From Erysipelotrichaceae bacterium (lineage in GTDB: Bacteria > Bacillota_I > Bacilli_A > Erysipelotrichales > Coprobacillaceae): 27,073 bases of DNA. Shown in pieces: positions 1-7,101 of the stretch. The position numbers were made by a program, and so were the translations under genes. Position 1 is the stretch's first letter. Every line of letters begins with the position of its first letter. A model generated the notes under the pieces. The model saw only the letters and a program-made list of their open reading frames with translations. It made no database searches and was not told where the DNA came from. The stretch spans positions 1 to 27,073 of the forward strand of contig JAGZJH010000030.1 in the NCBI GenBank assembly GCA_018365815.1, written 5' to 3'.

Positions 1-49
1 TTCTTTTTTCATAAATTTCAATTTTTTGTTTTCTTGTTAGTTTTGCCAT
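1..49 (-). CDS. Transposase OrfA, N-terminal fragment (window edge)
   Basis: An ATG at 49-47 opens a frame reading MAKLTRKQKIEIYEKR up to the window edge. The lysine-rich start followed by an I-E-I-Y-E-K helix looks like the first helix of the helix-turn-helix of IS3-family OrfA proteins. A GGAGG ribosome site sits 11 bases upstream, inside the stem described at 54-96. Only 16 residues are visible, so function is inferred from these and from the IS-like end next to it. Confidence 0.5.
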   Translation of the reverse strand, partial: MAKLTRKQKIEIYEKR

Positions 50-93
50 ATAAAAATGCACCTCCATAATTTGTGTCCAAATTATGGGGTGCA
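1..93 (-). mobile_element. 5' end of an IS3-type insertion sequence, continuing off the window
   Basis: Read on the minus strand, this starts at 93 with TGCACCCCATAATTTGGACA, which has the TG start, C-rich block and GGACA typical of IS3-family terminal inverted repeats. It is followed by a mirrored copy, a GGAGG ribosome site and the start of a transposase-like reading frame. The rest of the element lies before position 1, so the other end and target duplication cannot be seen. It differs in end sequence from the IS at the right edge. The family call rests on the end and the first 16 residues only. Confidence 0.6.
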
Positions 94-96
94 TTT
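54..96 (-). repeat. IS-end stem-loop that buries the OrfA ribosome site
   Basis: Positions 54-73 pair with 78-96 around a four-base loop: about 19 base pairs with one bulged base at 63. One arm is the IS terminal repeat. The other arm contains the GGAGG of the transposase gene at 49-1. RNA entering from outside the element would fold and hide this ribosome site. RNA started inside the element would not contain the outer arm. Confidence 0.7.
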
Positions 97-152
97 CATT
101 GCCGTCCTCGCTTTTTTAGTACCGACTGTTAATAACATTTTAATTGTAACTA

Positions 153-181
153 TTGACATTACAACAAAACAGTTCTATACT
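153..181 (+). promoter_or_regulatory. Consensus sigma-A promoter for the NTF2-like gene
   Basis: TTGACA at 153-158 and TATACT at 176-181 are separated by exactly 17 bases. This is 6/6 and 5/6 agreement with the housekeeping consensus. The predicted transcript begins about 30 bases before the ATG at 221, just outside the IS end. Confidence 0.8.
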
Positions 182-220
182 GTTATTGTAACCAAAACAC
201 TTACAATAAAGGAGAACACT

Positions 221-613
221 ATGAACGATATACAACAAATTAAACACTTAGTTGAAAATTATCAAAATGCAATCCATACACAAGATAAACAAATATTTTA
301 TAGTTTATGGTCATCAAAAGAACCGGTTTCGTTAATCTCTATTAGCACTTGTTATAATGGTTTAGAAGCCATTTACAACGATTTTTTAATTAATGCTATC
401 CAAGTGAAATATGAAAGTATTCACTTAATCGCTAAAGCAATTAATATCCATCTAATTAATGACCAAACTGCTTTAGTCATCTTTGACTATCAAACTCAAT
501 GTATTTTAAATAGCACTCATGAGCCTTATGGGATTGAAGGTGTAGAAACACAAGTAGTCGTTAAAGAAAATAATCAATGGAAATTAGCACACATTCATTA
601 TTCAAAAGCCTAA
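221..613 (+). CDS. SnoaL/NTF2-like domain protein (DUF4440 type)
   Basis: This is a 130-aa soluble protein. The start at 221 is chosen because AAAGGAG lies 7 bases upstream and a consensus promoter at 153-181 sits just before it; the same frame is open further upstream but without a ribosome site. The sequence begins with a helix (IQQIKHLVENYQNAIHTQDKQIFYSLW), has a GLEAIYNDFL segment, and ends with strands around VVVKENNQWKLAHIHYSKA. That order (helical start, final beta strands with W-x-x-x-H-x-H) is typical of the SnoaL-like/DUF4440 cone fold, which covers ketosteroid isomerase-like enzymes and ligand-binding proteins. The substrate cannot be predicted. It is a single-gene transcript ending at the terminator at 617-664. 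No signal peptide is seen. Confidence 0.7.
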   Translation: MNDIQQIKHLVENYQNAIHTQDKQIFYSLWSSKEPVSLISISTCYNGLEAIYNDFLINAIQVKYESIHLIAKAINIHLINDQTALVIFDYQTQCILNSTHEPYGIEGVETQVVVKENNQWKLAHIHYSKA

Positions 614-616
614 AGT

Positions 617-664
617 AAAAAAGATATAGACCACATCAAATCGATATGGTTTATATCTTTTTAT
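617..664. terminator. Bidirectional terminator between NTF2-like gene and clp gene
   Basis: AAAAAAGATATAGACCACATC pairs imperfectly with GATATGGTTTATATCTTTTT around a short loop. A-runs and T-runs on both sides allow termination in both directions. The stop codon of the minus-strand clp gene (661-663) lies inside the right edge. Confidence 0.7.
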
Positions 665-2715
665 ATCTTTTGAGCAATATTTCTAAACATAAACTGCTTA
701 ACCACTCGTAAAATGGCTCTTGCACCATATTTCGATAGTTCAATTTGTTTAAGCATTTCTTCAACTTGTTCTTCACTACAAGTAATATAAGTATTTAACT
801 GAGCATTAAACTTATCTAATTGCATTTGAATAATTTGTTTAGCTGCTTCTTTTTCAATAGGTTTAAAATAAATAACTTGATCAATCCGATTTAACCATTC
901 ATTAGAAAACACTTTTTCCAATGCTTTATTTTCCTTAGTTTCTTTTTTAAATCCGATACTTTCTTTATTAAATTGATAACCAACATTTGAAGTCATAATA
1001 ATTAAACATTCTTTAAAATCAATACTACTTCCTCTTTGATCTTTAAGCACCCCTTCATCAAATACTTGTAGAAATAAATTTAACACATCTGGGTGCGCTT
1101 TTTCGATTTCATCTAATAAAATCACACTACGAGGGTGACTGACAATATGTTTAATTAAAATAGGTTGTTCGTCATATCCAATATATCCCGGTGATGCCCC
1201 TAATATTTTACTCACACTACTACTATCCTTATACTCAGACATATCTAATTTTAAAAAGTTTTTCACATCATCATAATAATACTTTGCAATTAACTTTCCA
1301 ATTTCCGTTTTACCCACACCACTAGGTCCAACAAATAAAGAAACTAACTTAGGTTTACTTAATTCGTATAGCCCGTTTTCAATCAGTGATAATTGATTAA
1401 TGATTTGATCAATGGCTTCACTCTGTCCTTTGATATGCTCTAATAATTGTTGTTTTAAATAAGATAAACGTTGATGTTGAGGCTTCATATTCATCAATTC
1501 CTCCACCATTTCATCAATATCTTGACAATCAATACAATCTTTTTGGTTCATTTTCGCTCTCACTAACACTAAATCCAATAAATCAATGGCTTTATCAGGC
1601 ATATTTTTAGTATAAAAATAACGATCAGCTTGATTGACTAAATATTCTATATGTTGATGATCAAAAGTAACTTGGTGAAATTGTTCAAAACTTTGTTTTA
1701 ATCCGGTAATAATCTCAACTGTTTGTGAAATTGTGGTAGGTTCTAAATGAACGTATTGAAAACGTCGATTAAGGGCTTCATCTTTTTCAAAGAATTTATA
1801 ATATTCATTTTGTGTTGTTGCTCCAATGCATGTAAATTGCTTTCGTGCAATATAAGGTTTAATCATATTGGCTGCATCAATTGCCCCCTCTGTACCACCT
1901 GCCCCAACGATGTTATGGATTTCATCAATGAAAACAATACATTCAGGGTGAGCACAGATTTTACGAATAATTTTTTTAAATTTTTCTTCAAATTCTCCTC
2001 GATATTTAGTCCCTGCCACAACACCGGATAAATCAAGTTCATAAATAATACTATTCTTCAACAACTCCGGTACTCTGCCTTGATTAATTTCAATCGCTAA
2101 TTTTTCAATCAAAGCTGTTTTACCTACACCGGCTTTACCTACTACGATTGCATTATTTTTTTCTTTACGACATAAAATTTCAATTAATTGTTTTAACTCT
2201 TGAACTCGTCCAATCACCTTTGTTTTTCTAGTTTTAACTTGTTTATTTAAATTCACCAATTCCGGTATTTGATCGAGTTCATTTTCCACTCTTGTTTTTT
2301 CATTAAGTGTTTCCCTAATCATCTCAATATCCACCTCATATTTATTAAGCAACTCCAATGCTACACTGTCCTTTACATTAATTACCCCTAAACTTAAACA
2401 ATCAATACTAACTTTCTTTTCATGTCGTTTACGAGATTCTTTAATCGCTTGATCTAAAATAATTCGCACAATATTTGTATATTCCATATAGAAAGGTTGC
2501 ATATCATTTTTTCCAAATAATCTAATAATATCATCTTCTAAAGTTTTCGCATCAATCCCATAACTTATCAGTAAGTCATAAAGCGTATTATCTTTAATCT
2601 TAACTAAGGATAGAAGGAGATGCTCACTACCTACATTTGAATGACCTAAATCAAAAGCAATACTTTCTGCAATGACGATAGCTTTTTGGGCTTTTTCACT
2701 AAATTTAGTTAACAT
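661..2715 (-). CDS. ClpC/ClpA-type AAA+ ATPase lacking the middle domain
   Basis: This 684-aa Hsp100 unfoldase would feed substrates to ClpP. Domains in order: Clp N-domain repeats (about 1-140), AAA+ module 1 with Walker A GKAGVGKT (193-200) and Walker B CIVFIDEIH (259-267), then AAA+ module 2 with Walker A GPSGVGKT (463-470) and Walker B VILLDE (531-536). A SIGF sequence near 586-589 matches the IGF/LGF loop that docks on ClpP. Between the modules only a short linker (about 385-430) is present. B. subtilis-type ClpC, about 810 aa, has a coiled-coil M domain there that binds the MecA adaptor. The protein therefore resembles a ClpC without the M domain or a ClpA-like enzyme. The ribosome site AGGTG is weak. 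I see no tandem CtsR heptads upstream. The gene is monocistronic. Confidence 0.88.
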   Translation of the reverse strand: MLTKFSEKAQKAIVIAESIAFDLGHSNVGSEHLLLSLVKIKDNTLYDLLISYGIDAKTLEDDIIRLFGKNDMQPFYMEYTNIVRIILDQAIKESRKRHEKKVSIDCLSLGVINVKDSVALELLNKYEVDIEMIRETLNEKTRVENELDQIPELVNLNKQVKTRKTKVIGRVQELKQLIEILCRKEKNNAIVVGKAGVGKTALIEKLAIEINQGRVPELLKNSIIYELDLSGVVAGTKYRGEFEEKFKKIIRKICAHPECIVFIDEIHNIVGAGGTEGAIDAANMIKPYIARKQFTCIGATTQNEYYKFFEKDEALNRRFQYVHLEPTTISQTVEIITGLKQSFEQFHQVTFDHQHIEYLVNQADRYFYTKNMPDKAIDLLDLVLVRAKMNQKDCIDCQDIDEMVEELMNMKPQHQRLSYLKQQLLEHIKGQSEAIDQIINQLSLIENGLYELSKPKLVSLFVGPSGVGKTEIGKLIAKYYYDDVKNFLKLDMSEYKDSSSVSKILGASPGYIGYDEQPILIKHIVSHPRSVILLDEIEKAHPDVLNLFLQVFDEGVLKDQRGSSIDFKECLIIMTSNVGYQFNKESIGFKKETKENKALEKVFSNEWLNRIDQVIYFKPIEKEAAKQIIQMQLDKFNAQLNTYITCSEEQVEEMLKQIELSKYGARAILRVVKQFMFRNIAQKI

Positions 2716-2844
2716 AGTACACCTACTTTCTCTTTCTATTGTATGAACTTACTTTTAAATTATTAACCTTTTATCATCGCTTTAAACTTCACGCTTTGAT
2801 AAAAAATAGACATAAATTTTCATTATTTGTAAGTCATTTATTAT

Positions 2845-2931
2845 ATGGTTTATAACGTTCCATTAGATACAGATTTAACGACACTCGCACATTATCCTTC
2901 TATTGCCATTACTAAAGAAGATTTAAAATAA
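2845..2931 (+). pseudogene. Short open frame, probable 3' remnant of a lost gene
   Basis: A 28-residue frame (starting MVYNVPLDTDLTTL) ends with ITKEDLK and a stop, followed at once by a strong terminator. It has no ribosome site. The composition looks like the last residues of a cytoplasmic protein whose upstream part has been deleted. I cannot name the family. It could also be a chance frame. Confidence 0.3.
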
Positions 2932-2934
2932 TAA

Positions 2935-2979
2935 AAAAGAAACTGTTTTTGTTATCACTACAACAAAGCAGTTTCTTTT
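2935..2979. terminator. Bidirectional hairpin terminator
   Basis: AAAAGAAACTG near 2935-2945 pairs with CAGTTTCTTTT near 2969-2979, with further TTTTGTT/AACAAA pairing inside. A-runs and T-runs flank both sides. It can end the remnant on the plus strand and the 84-aa membrane protein gene on the minus strand. Confidence 0.75.
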
Positions 2980-3022
2980 AATGATATAAACTTTATAGGC
3001 TCTAATTTTTCAGATTTAAACA

Positions 3023-3277
3023 TTATTTAATCATTAACAAAATCATAGAAATCACATAAGAGACAATTCCCACAATTTGCATACATCTAAATATCACCTT
3101 TTTAACTTGTTCATTAGATTTATTATACAGTGGATTTAACACCAAAAAGTCAAATGCAATGACTATCCATACAAAATAACTAGGAAACGCAAATTCTATT
3201 TTAAAATTGATTACTGCCCATAAGAAAAGGGCTGAATATGCGTGTAATCTTTGATAACGTTCTTTTAACCCAGTCAT
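3023..3277 (-). CDS. 84-aa multi-pass membrane protein, faintly like the C-terminal half of AgrB
   Basis: The protein has a basic start (MTGLKERYQRLHAYS) and then two or three hydrophobic spans: about 15-25, 33-48 and 62-83. A hydrophilic loop NPLYNKSNEQVKKVIFR lies before the last span. The order HAYSALF, hydrophobic spans, then N-P-x5-N-x4-K-K, then a final span recalls the second half of AgrB, the membrane protease of Agr-type peptide signalling. The catalytic cysteine expected seven residues after the histidine is a leucine, and the first half of AgrB is missing, so an active protease is unlikely. It starts one base after the stop of the 29-aa peptide frame at 3279-3368, so the two are probably translated together. 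It may simply be an unrelated small membrane protein. Confidence 0.55.
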   Translation of the reverse strand: MTGLKERYQRLHAYSALFLWAVINFKIEFAFPSYFVWIVIAFDFLVLNPLYNKSNEQVKKVIFRCMQIVGIVSYVISMILLMIK

Positions 3278-3278
3278 T

Positions 3279-3368
3279 CTAATCGCCTACTTCCATAAAT
3301 GAAATATTAGTTATAATCAAACTTAAACTCATAAAAGCCAAACTAATTCTTTTTAATACATTTAACAT
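3279..3368 (-). CDS. 29-aa hydrophobic peptide, cotranscribed with the 84-aa membrane protein
   Basis: A short frame beginning MLNVLKRISLAFMSLSL and ending NISFMEVGD. It has an excellent ribosome site (AAAGGAGATG) 7 bases before its ATG. Its stop codon TAG is followed after one base by the ATG of the next gene. The peptide has a basic N-terminus, a hydrophobic amphipathic core and a short acidic tail, as in small membrane peptides or peptide-signal precursors. There is no cysteine. The strong ribosome site and tight coupling support real translation; alternatively it is a leader peptide. No family is recognised. Confidence 0.5.
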   Translation of the reverse strand: MLNVLKRISLAFMSLSLIITNISFMEVGD

Positions 3369-3458
3369 AATAACATCTCCTTTCAATTTCAAGTTTGACT
3401 GTTTTTTTGAAATATAACAACTTATCTTTTCTTCAACTATATTTTACCATATTCTTAT

Positions 3459-3497
3459 AAAAATATATGTGCTATAATTAAATTAATAACACATATA
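3459..3497 (-). terminator. Terminator downstream of the regulator pseudogene
   Basis: TATATGTG (3464-3471) and CACATATA (3490-3497) are perfect 8-base arms around an 18-base loop. Read on the minus strand the hairpin is followed by a TTTTT run. It sits just after the stop of the pseudogene at 3508. Confidence 0.5.
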
Positions 3498-3507
3498 CAA
3501 TCAATAA

Positions 3508-4512
3508 CTATAAAAATAACTCCTTAAAACGTTCCATAAATTCTTTCATATTTTTATCATTAAGTCGATAATAAATACGATTATTTTGTTTCTCTACAAT
3601 AATTAACCCTACATTAATCAATGCTTCCATGTGATATGAAATCGTGGAAGTTTTTAAATTTAAATGATTTGCAATCTCTTGACCATAAGCTGCTTTGTCT
3701 TTAATAAATAGCAAAATATCAAATTTACTATTATCACTGATAACCTTTAAAACCTCAACATATTATCCCTTAGATCCCCACGTTTTAATAATAGTTCTAA
3801 ATCTGCCGCAACATAAATTCCACTTCGTACAAATGTATAAGTTGGAAATTGTTTTAAATCCAATAAATAAAAATAAAAAGGAAATACAATTCTTGGATAA
3901 ATTGTTAAAACATGATTTTCATCTTGAATATACTTTGTCCAATGTTGTTTAAACAATTGTGTTTGATACTCCTCTAACTTTAACTTCATTATTTTAATCA
4001 CTGAATTAATCTCATTACAAATCTCATCAATCGATCTTTCAAAATTATAAAACGTTGAAATTAACTGTAACTTTTCATGATCTGTTAACTGTAATTGCAT
4101 TAAACTATCAATTAAAGATTGCTTTTCATTCATTAAATCAAATCCCATCACAGTTTCAATAATTTTAGGAAATTGATCTAACGAATATTCATTAAAACGT
4201 TGTTTAATAAAAGAAGCATAATCTTGTGTCAACAACTCCTCATCTGTTACAAAAGTGTGTATTAATAAATGAGCAATAGAACGAAATTCTCCTTTACTCA
4301 AATATGCAAAATATTTTCTTAAATGCTCTTTTGTTTGAATTTCCTTTTTTAAAAAAAAGATATAACTCACTTGTTTGTTCCACTTCTTTACTTTGTTTTT
4401 TACGATTGACTTTCGTAATCACTTCACTGACTTTCACATTATTATAAACAACCCCCAAAGCTTCAATAGCTTCATTGACTCAGTGAATATTATCATTTAA
4501 TTTCCATATCAT
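3508..4512 (-). pseudogene. ArsR-type winged-helix regulator, broken by an in-frame TGA and two frameshifts
   Basis: The original start is probably the ATG at 4512, with AGGGTG upstream. The frame then reads MIWKLNDNIH, meets TGA, and resumes VNEAIEALGVVYNNVKVSEV. A slip in the T/A run near 4350-4372 moves it into a 200-residue stretch ending LKRGDLRDNML. A second one-base loss near 3745 leads to the C-terminal helix-turn-helix: VLKVISDNSKFDILLFIKDKAAYGQEIANHLNL... with an STISYHMEAL recognition helix and a wing ending NRIYYRLND. Helix-turn-helix at the C-terminus of a long protein fits ArsR-family regulators with a large N-terminal DUF5937-like part. It lies directly downstream of a decayed MFS gene in the same direction. 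Three lesions argue for a dead gene, although the 68-aa HTH piece alone could in principle be made. Confidence 0.75.
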
Positions 4513-4538
4513 CACCCTATTTCATTAAAACAAATTAC

Positions 4539-4792
4539 TTAAAAATATTCTTTAAAATTAAGTTTAATCAGCAATAAAGTTAAAATAATACACATCATGC
4601 CAAAAAATATAAATATCGTAGATATTGAAATATAATGACTGACAATGATGGATTTTGACTAATGGCATAAATTAACCATGTCAATGCAATCGCATCAATC
4701 GAATCCCCAAAACAATTAATCATTTCTGCAAAAGTCAATTTACAATATTCCTTTTGTCTTAAAATTAAACAATACCTTTGTTTCATCTTCAT
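4539..4792 (-). pseudogene. MFS exporter reduced to its first and last transmembrane segments
   Basis: The start at 4792 has the ribosome site AGGGGACG. The first 56 or so residues read MKMKQRYCLILRQKEYCKLTFAEMINCFGDSIDAIALTWLIYAISQNPSLSVIIF, typical of the N-terminus and first membrane helix of MFS multidrug-type permeases. Immediately after, in another frame, comes IFIFFGMMCIILTLLLIKLNFKEYF and a stop at 4539-4541, which looks like the last membrane helix and tail of the same kind of protein. A large internal deletion of about 1 kb with a frameshift explains this. With the downstream regulator pseudogene it formed an operon that has decayed as a unit. Confidence 0.65.
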
Positions 4793-4819
4793 CGTCCCCT
4801 TTGTTCGATACTATTCCAA

Positions 4820-4871
4820 CATAATATTAGATAATGGTCAAATACATATTCGATAAATATCTAATATTATG
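4820..4871. repeat. Perfect 14-base inverted repeat with 24-base spacer between divergent genes
   Basis: CATAATATTAGATA (4820-4833) and TATCTAATATTATG (4858-4871) are exact reverse complements. They lie between the divergent MFS remnant and the secreted-protein gene, upstream of both start sites. There is no T-run, so this is more likely a paired operator (two half sites about 38 bases apart centre to centre) than a terminator. The binding protein is unknown; the decayed ArsR-type regulator next door is a candidate. Confidence 0.6.
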
Positions 4872-4895
4872 TTTATATCTATCAAACTTTATTTA

Positions 4896-4904
4896 TGATA
4901 TAAT
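4896..4904 (+). promoter_or_regulatory. Extended -10 promoter of the secreted-protein gene
   Basis: TG-A-TATAAT at 4896-4904 is an extended -10 element. No convincing -35 is present, which extended -10 promoters can tolerate. It lies 25 bases downstream of the 14-base inverted repeat and 25 bases before the ATG. Confidence 0.55.
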
Positions 4905-4929
4905 GAATATAGAAAAGGAGTTGATTTTT

Positions 4930-5286
4930 ATGAAACATAAAATGCTCTATTTATTTTTAGTTTTGATTACCGGTGGTTTAATTCATAAACGTAACTCTAA
5001 TAACAATTCAATTCTAAGTGGAAGATACCAATCACAGTATAAAATTTTAACTTTTACATCTGATCATAAATATTACTATGTCGATCAAAAAAGTAAACAA
5101 CATAGCTCTGGAGCAATTAAATCATTAAAAAATAATAGTTATCTACTCAAAAATGGTATTTTTGATAATATTAAAATTCGAAAAAAATTTAATGATATTT
5201 CTTTTATTTACCAAGGTCAATCTTGTCAATACTATCCAATCTTGAATCCCCTTGATGACTTAGAATTAAGTCTCTTTATTAGATGA
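4930..5286 (+). CDS. Small exported or membrane-anchored hypothetical protein
   Basis: 118 aa. The start at 4930 is chosen for AAAAGGAG 9 bases upstream; the same frame is open further upstream but without a ribosome site. The protein begins with a short basic signal-like segment (MKHKMLYLFLVLITGGLI). There is no lipobox cysteine, so it is either cleaved by signal peptidase I or stays anchored. The rest is polar and tyrosine/lysine-rich with beta-type patterning (GRYQSQYKILTFTSDHKYYYVDQ), like small extracytoplasmic beta-sheet domains. I do not recognise the family. It has its own promoter and ends at a strong bidirectional terminator. Its stop codon is TGA. Confidence 0.6.
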   Translation: MKHKMLYLFLVLITGGLIHKRNSNNNSILSGRYQSQYKILTFTSDHKYYYVDQKSKQHSSGAIKSLKNNSYLLKNGIFDNIKIRKKFNDISFIYQGQSCQYYPILNPLDDLELSLFIR

Positions 5287-5291
5287 AAGTT

Positions 5292-5326
5292 AAAAAACTC
5301 TTTGAATAACGCTCAAAGAGTTTTTT
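5292..5326. terminator. Bidirectional terminator between secreted protein and alpha-glucosidase
   Basis: AAAAAACTCTTTGA and TCAAAGAGTTTTTT are perfect 14-base arms around a 7-base loop. It serves the plus-strand gene ending at 5286 and the minus-strand gene ending at 5333. Confidence 0.9.
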
Positions 5327-5332
5327 ATTACC

Positions 5333-6976
5333 TTAATCAATCACTACAAATTGATAAGGAAGTAATACATCAGAAATTGAATTATAATTATTTAATAATA
5401 CCTCACCTTTTGGAAGATCAACTTTAGTAGATGTATTAGAGAAATTACAATAAATTGAAACAACTTCACCATTATAAATACGTTTATACGCAATAATGTG
5501 ATCTGCTGTTTTAATAGCTTCAAATTCACCATACACTAATATATCACTAATTTTTGAATGTTGTCTTAATGCAATCATTTGACGATAGAAGTTTAATATC
5601 GAATGTGGATCGTCGATTTGATTGGCAACATTGATTTTATCATAATTAGGGTTCATTTTAATCCATGGTTCATGTTCACTAAATCCAGCATATTCTTGAT
5701 TATTCCAATGCATTGGTGTACGTGTGTTATCACGACTTCTTAAATTGAGAAAATGCAATGCTTCTTCACTTGTAAATCCTTCTTCAATCGCACGTTGATA
5801 TTGGGCATGAGAACTAATATCATCAAAATCATCTAAAGATGTTCTTTCAAAATTACACATTCCAATTTCTTGTCCTTGATATATAAATGGTGTTCCTCTT
5901 AAATTAAAGAACATTCCACCAATCATTGTAATTGAATGATAATTTCTATCTTGGGGATTGGGTATTAACTTATCGATTGAACGCGGTTGATCGTGGTTTT
6001 CTAAAAACGGAGCTACCCAACCGACTTTTTGTACTTCTTCTTGGCTTTCAAATAAAATATCTTTAAATTGTTTTACCGTCCAATCTTTACGTCTAAACCA
6101 TTCCTCAGTTTCACTAATATCAAAATTAGAATAACTAAAATCAAACATCATTGAAAAACAACCTTCTTTTCCAATAAACATTCCCAGTTCAGAATAAGGC
6201 ACACCTACCGCTTCAGCGACAGTCATACAATTATGTTTTTCAAAAGTTTCTTCTCTTAATTCTTTAAAAAACACTTCAATTCCCGGTACATTTCTTGAAT
6301 ATGGAAAACATGCTGATAATCCATCTGCTCCATCAACCGGTCCATTTTGATAAGATTGATCTTTTTTCATAAAATTAATTGCATCAACTCTAAACCCGGC
6401 AATTCCTTTTTCTAACCAATAATTAATCATATCATAGATTTCACGTCGCATCTTTGGATTTTCCCAATTCAAATCCGGTTGTTTTTTAGAAAAAGAGTGA
6501 TAGTAATAATAAGGTGTATCTTCAACCTTTTCCCAGACAGATCCGCCAAAAACAGAACGCCAATTGTTAGGGGCATGGCCATCTACTTCTTCTTTAAAAA
6601 TATAATAATCACGATAAGGACTTTGAGGATCCTTAATCGCTTCTTTAAACCAATTATGTTCATCAGAAGTATGGTTAACTACTAAATCCATAATAACTTT
6701 AATGCCTAATTGATTAGCTTTTTCAATTAATTCATCTAAATCCTCCATCGTTCCAAAATCCGGGTGAACTGCATAATAATCAGAAATATCATACCCATTA
6801 TCGTCCATTGGTGAAGCATAAATCGGACATATCCAAATCAAAGTTATTCCTAGATGATGTAGATATTCTAATTTTTCTGTAATTCCTTTAATATCTCCGA
6901 TTCCATCATTATTAGAATCTTTAAAACTTTTAGGATATATTTGATACCCTACTTCTTTTTTCCACCATTCATTCAT
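5333..6976 (-). CDS. GH13 alpha-glucosidase (oligo-glucosidase family)
   Basis: 547 aa, full length for the family. The start at 6976 (MNEWWKKEVGYQIYPKSF) is preferred over the upstream ATG at 6997 because AAAGGAG lies between them. It is a cytoplasmic hydrolase releasing glucose from the non-reducing end of imported malto- or isomalto-oligosaccharides. Visible motifs: calcium loop DSNNDGIGD (20-28), MDLVVNHTSDEH (96-107), nucleophile D198 in GFRVDAINF, acid/base E255 in VAEAVG, and D329 in LENHDQPR. The residue after the nucleophile is Ala. In characterised relatives Val there goes with alpha-1,6 activity, and Ala/Thr/Gly with alpha-1,4 activity, so maltose-type substrates are the better guess. 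There is no signal peptide. It is monocistronic with an extended -10 promoter at 7008-7016. No sugar transporter lies beside it. Confidence 0.92.
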   Translation of the reverse strand: MNEWWKKEVGYQIYPKSFKDSNNDGIGDIKGITEKLEYLHHLGITLIWICPIYASPMDDNGYDISDYYAVHPDFGTMEDLDELIEKANQLGIKVIMDLVVNHTSDEHNWFKEAIKDPQSPYRDYYIFKEEVDGHAPNNWRSVFGGSVWEKVEDTPYYYYHSFSKKQPDLNWENPKMRREIYDMINYWLEKGIAGFRVDAINFMKKDQSYQNGPVDGADGLSACFPYSRNVPGIEVFFKELREETFEKHNCMTVAEAVGVPYSELGMFIGKEGCFSMMFDFSYSNFDISETEEWFRRKDWTVKQFKDILFESQEEVQKVGWVAPFLENHDQPRSIDKLIPNPQDRNYHSITMIGGMFFNLRGTPFIYQGQEIGMCNFERTSLDDFDDISSHAQYQRAIEEGFTSEEALHFLNLRSRDNTRTPMHWNNQEYAGFSEHEPWIKMNPNYDKINVANQIDDPHSILNFYRQMIALRQHSKISDILVYGEFEAIKTADHIIAYKRIYNGEVVSIYCNFSNTSTKVDLPKGEVLLNNYNSISDVLLPYQFVVID

Positions 6977-7007
6977 AAACAAATCTCCTTTTACCATAAT
7001 TGATTAA

Positions 7008-7016
7008 AGTATAGCA
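7008..7016 (-). promoter_or_regulatory. Extended -10 promoter of the alpha-glucosidase gene
   Basis: On the minus strand TG-C-TATACT lies about 30 bases before the ATG at 6976. The -35 region is poor. I did not find a clear cre site around it. Confidence 0.5.
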
Positions 7017-7101
7017 AAAAAATTTGGGTAGAATAGATTTTTTCATATTTGTAAATTATTTATTTTTAAACAGTCTATTTAAAACAACACCTCTTTATAA
7101 A

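Larger units (their letters stand above)
2716..3022. other. Intergenic stretch with a gene remnant and a terminator
   Basis: This stretch holds the upstream region of the clp gene, a 28-codon plus-strand open frame that looks like the tail of a lost gene (2845-2931), and a bidirectional terminator (2935-2979). No CIRCE element or CtsR operator was recognised. Confidence 0.5.

Noticed and set aside
1747..2031. 94-aa plus-strand frame
   Set aside because: It lies entirely antisense within the first AAA+ module of the clp gene and its composition is that of a shadow frame.
2716..2860. CtsR or CIRCE operator before the clp gene
   Set aside because: No tandem GGTCAAA heptads and no TTAGCACTC inverted repeat were found.
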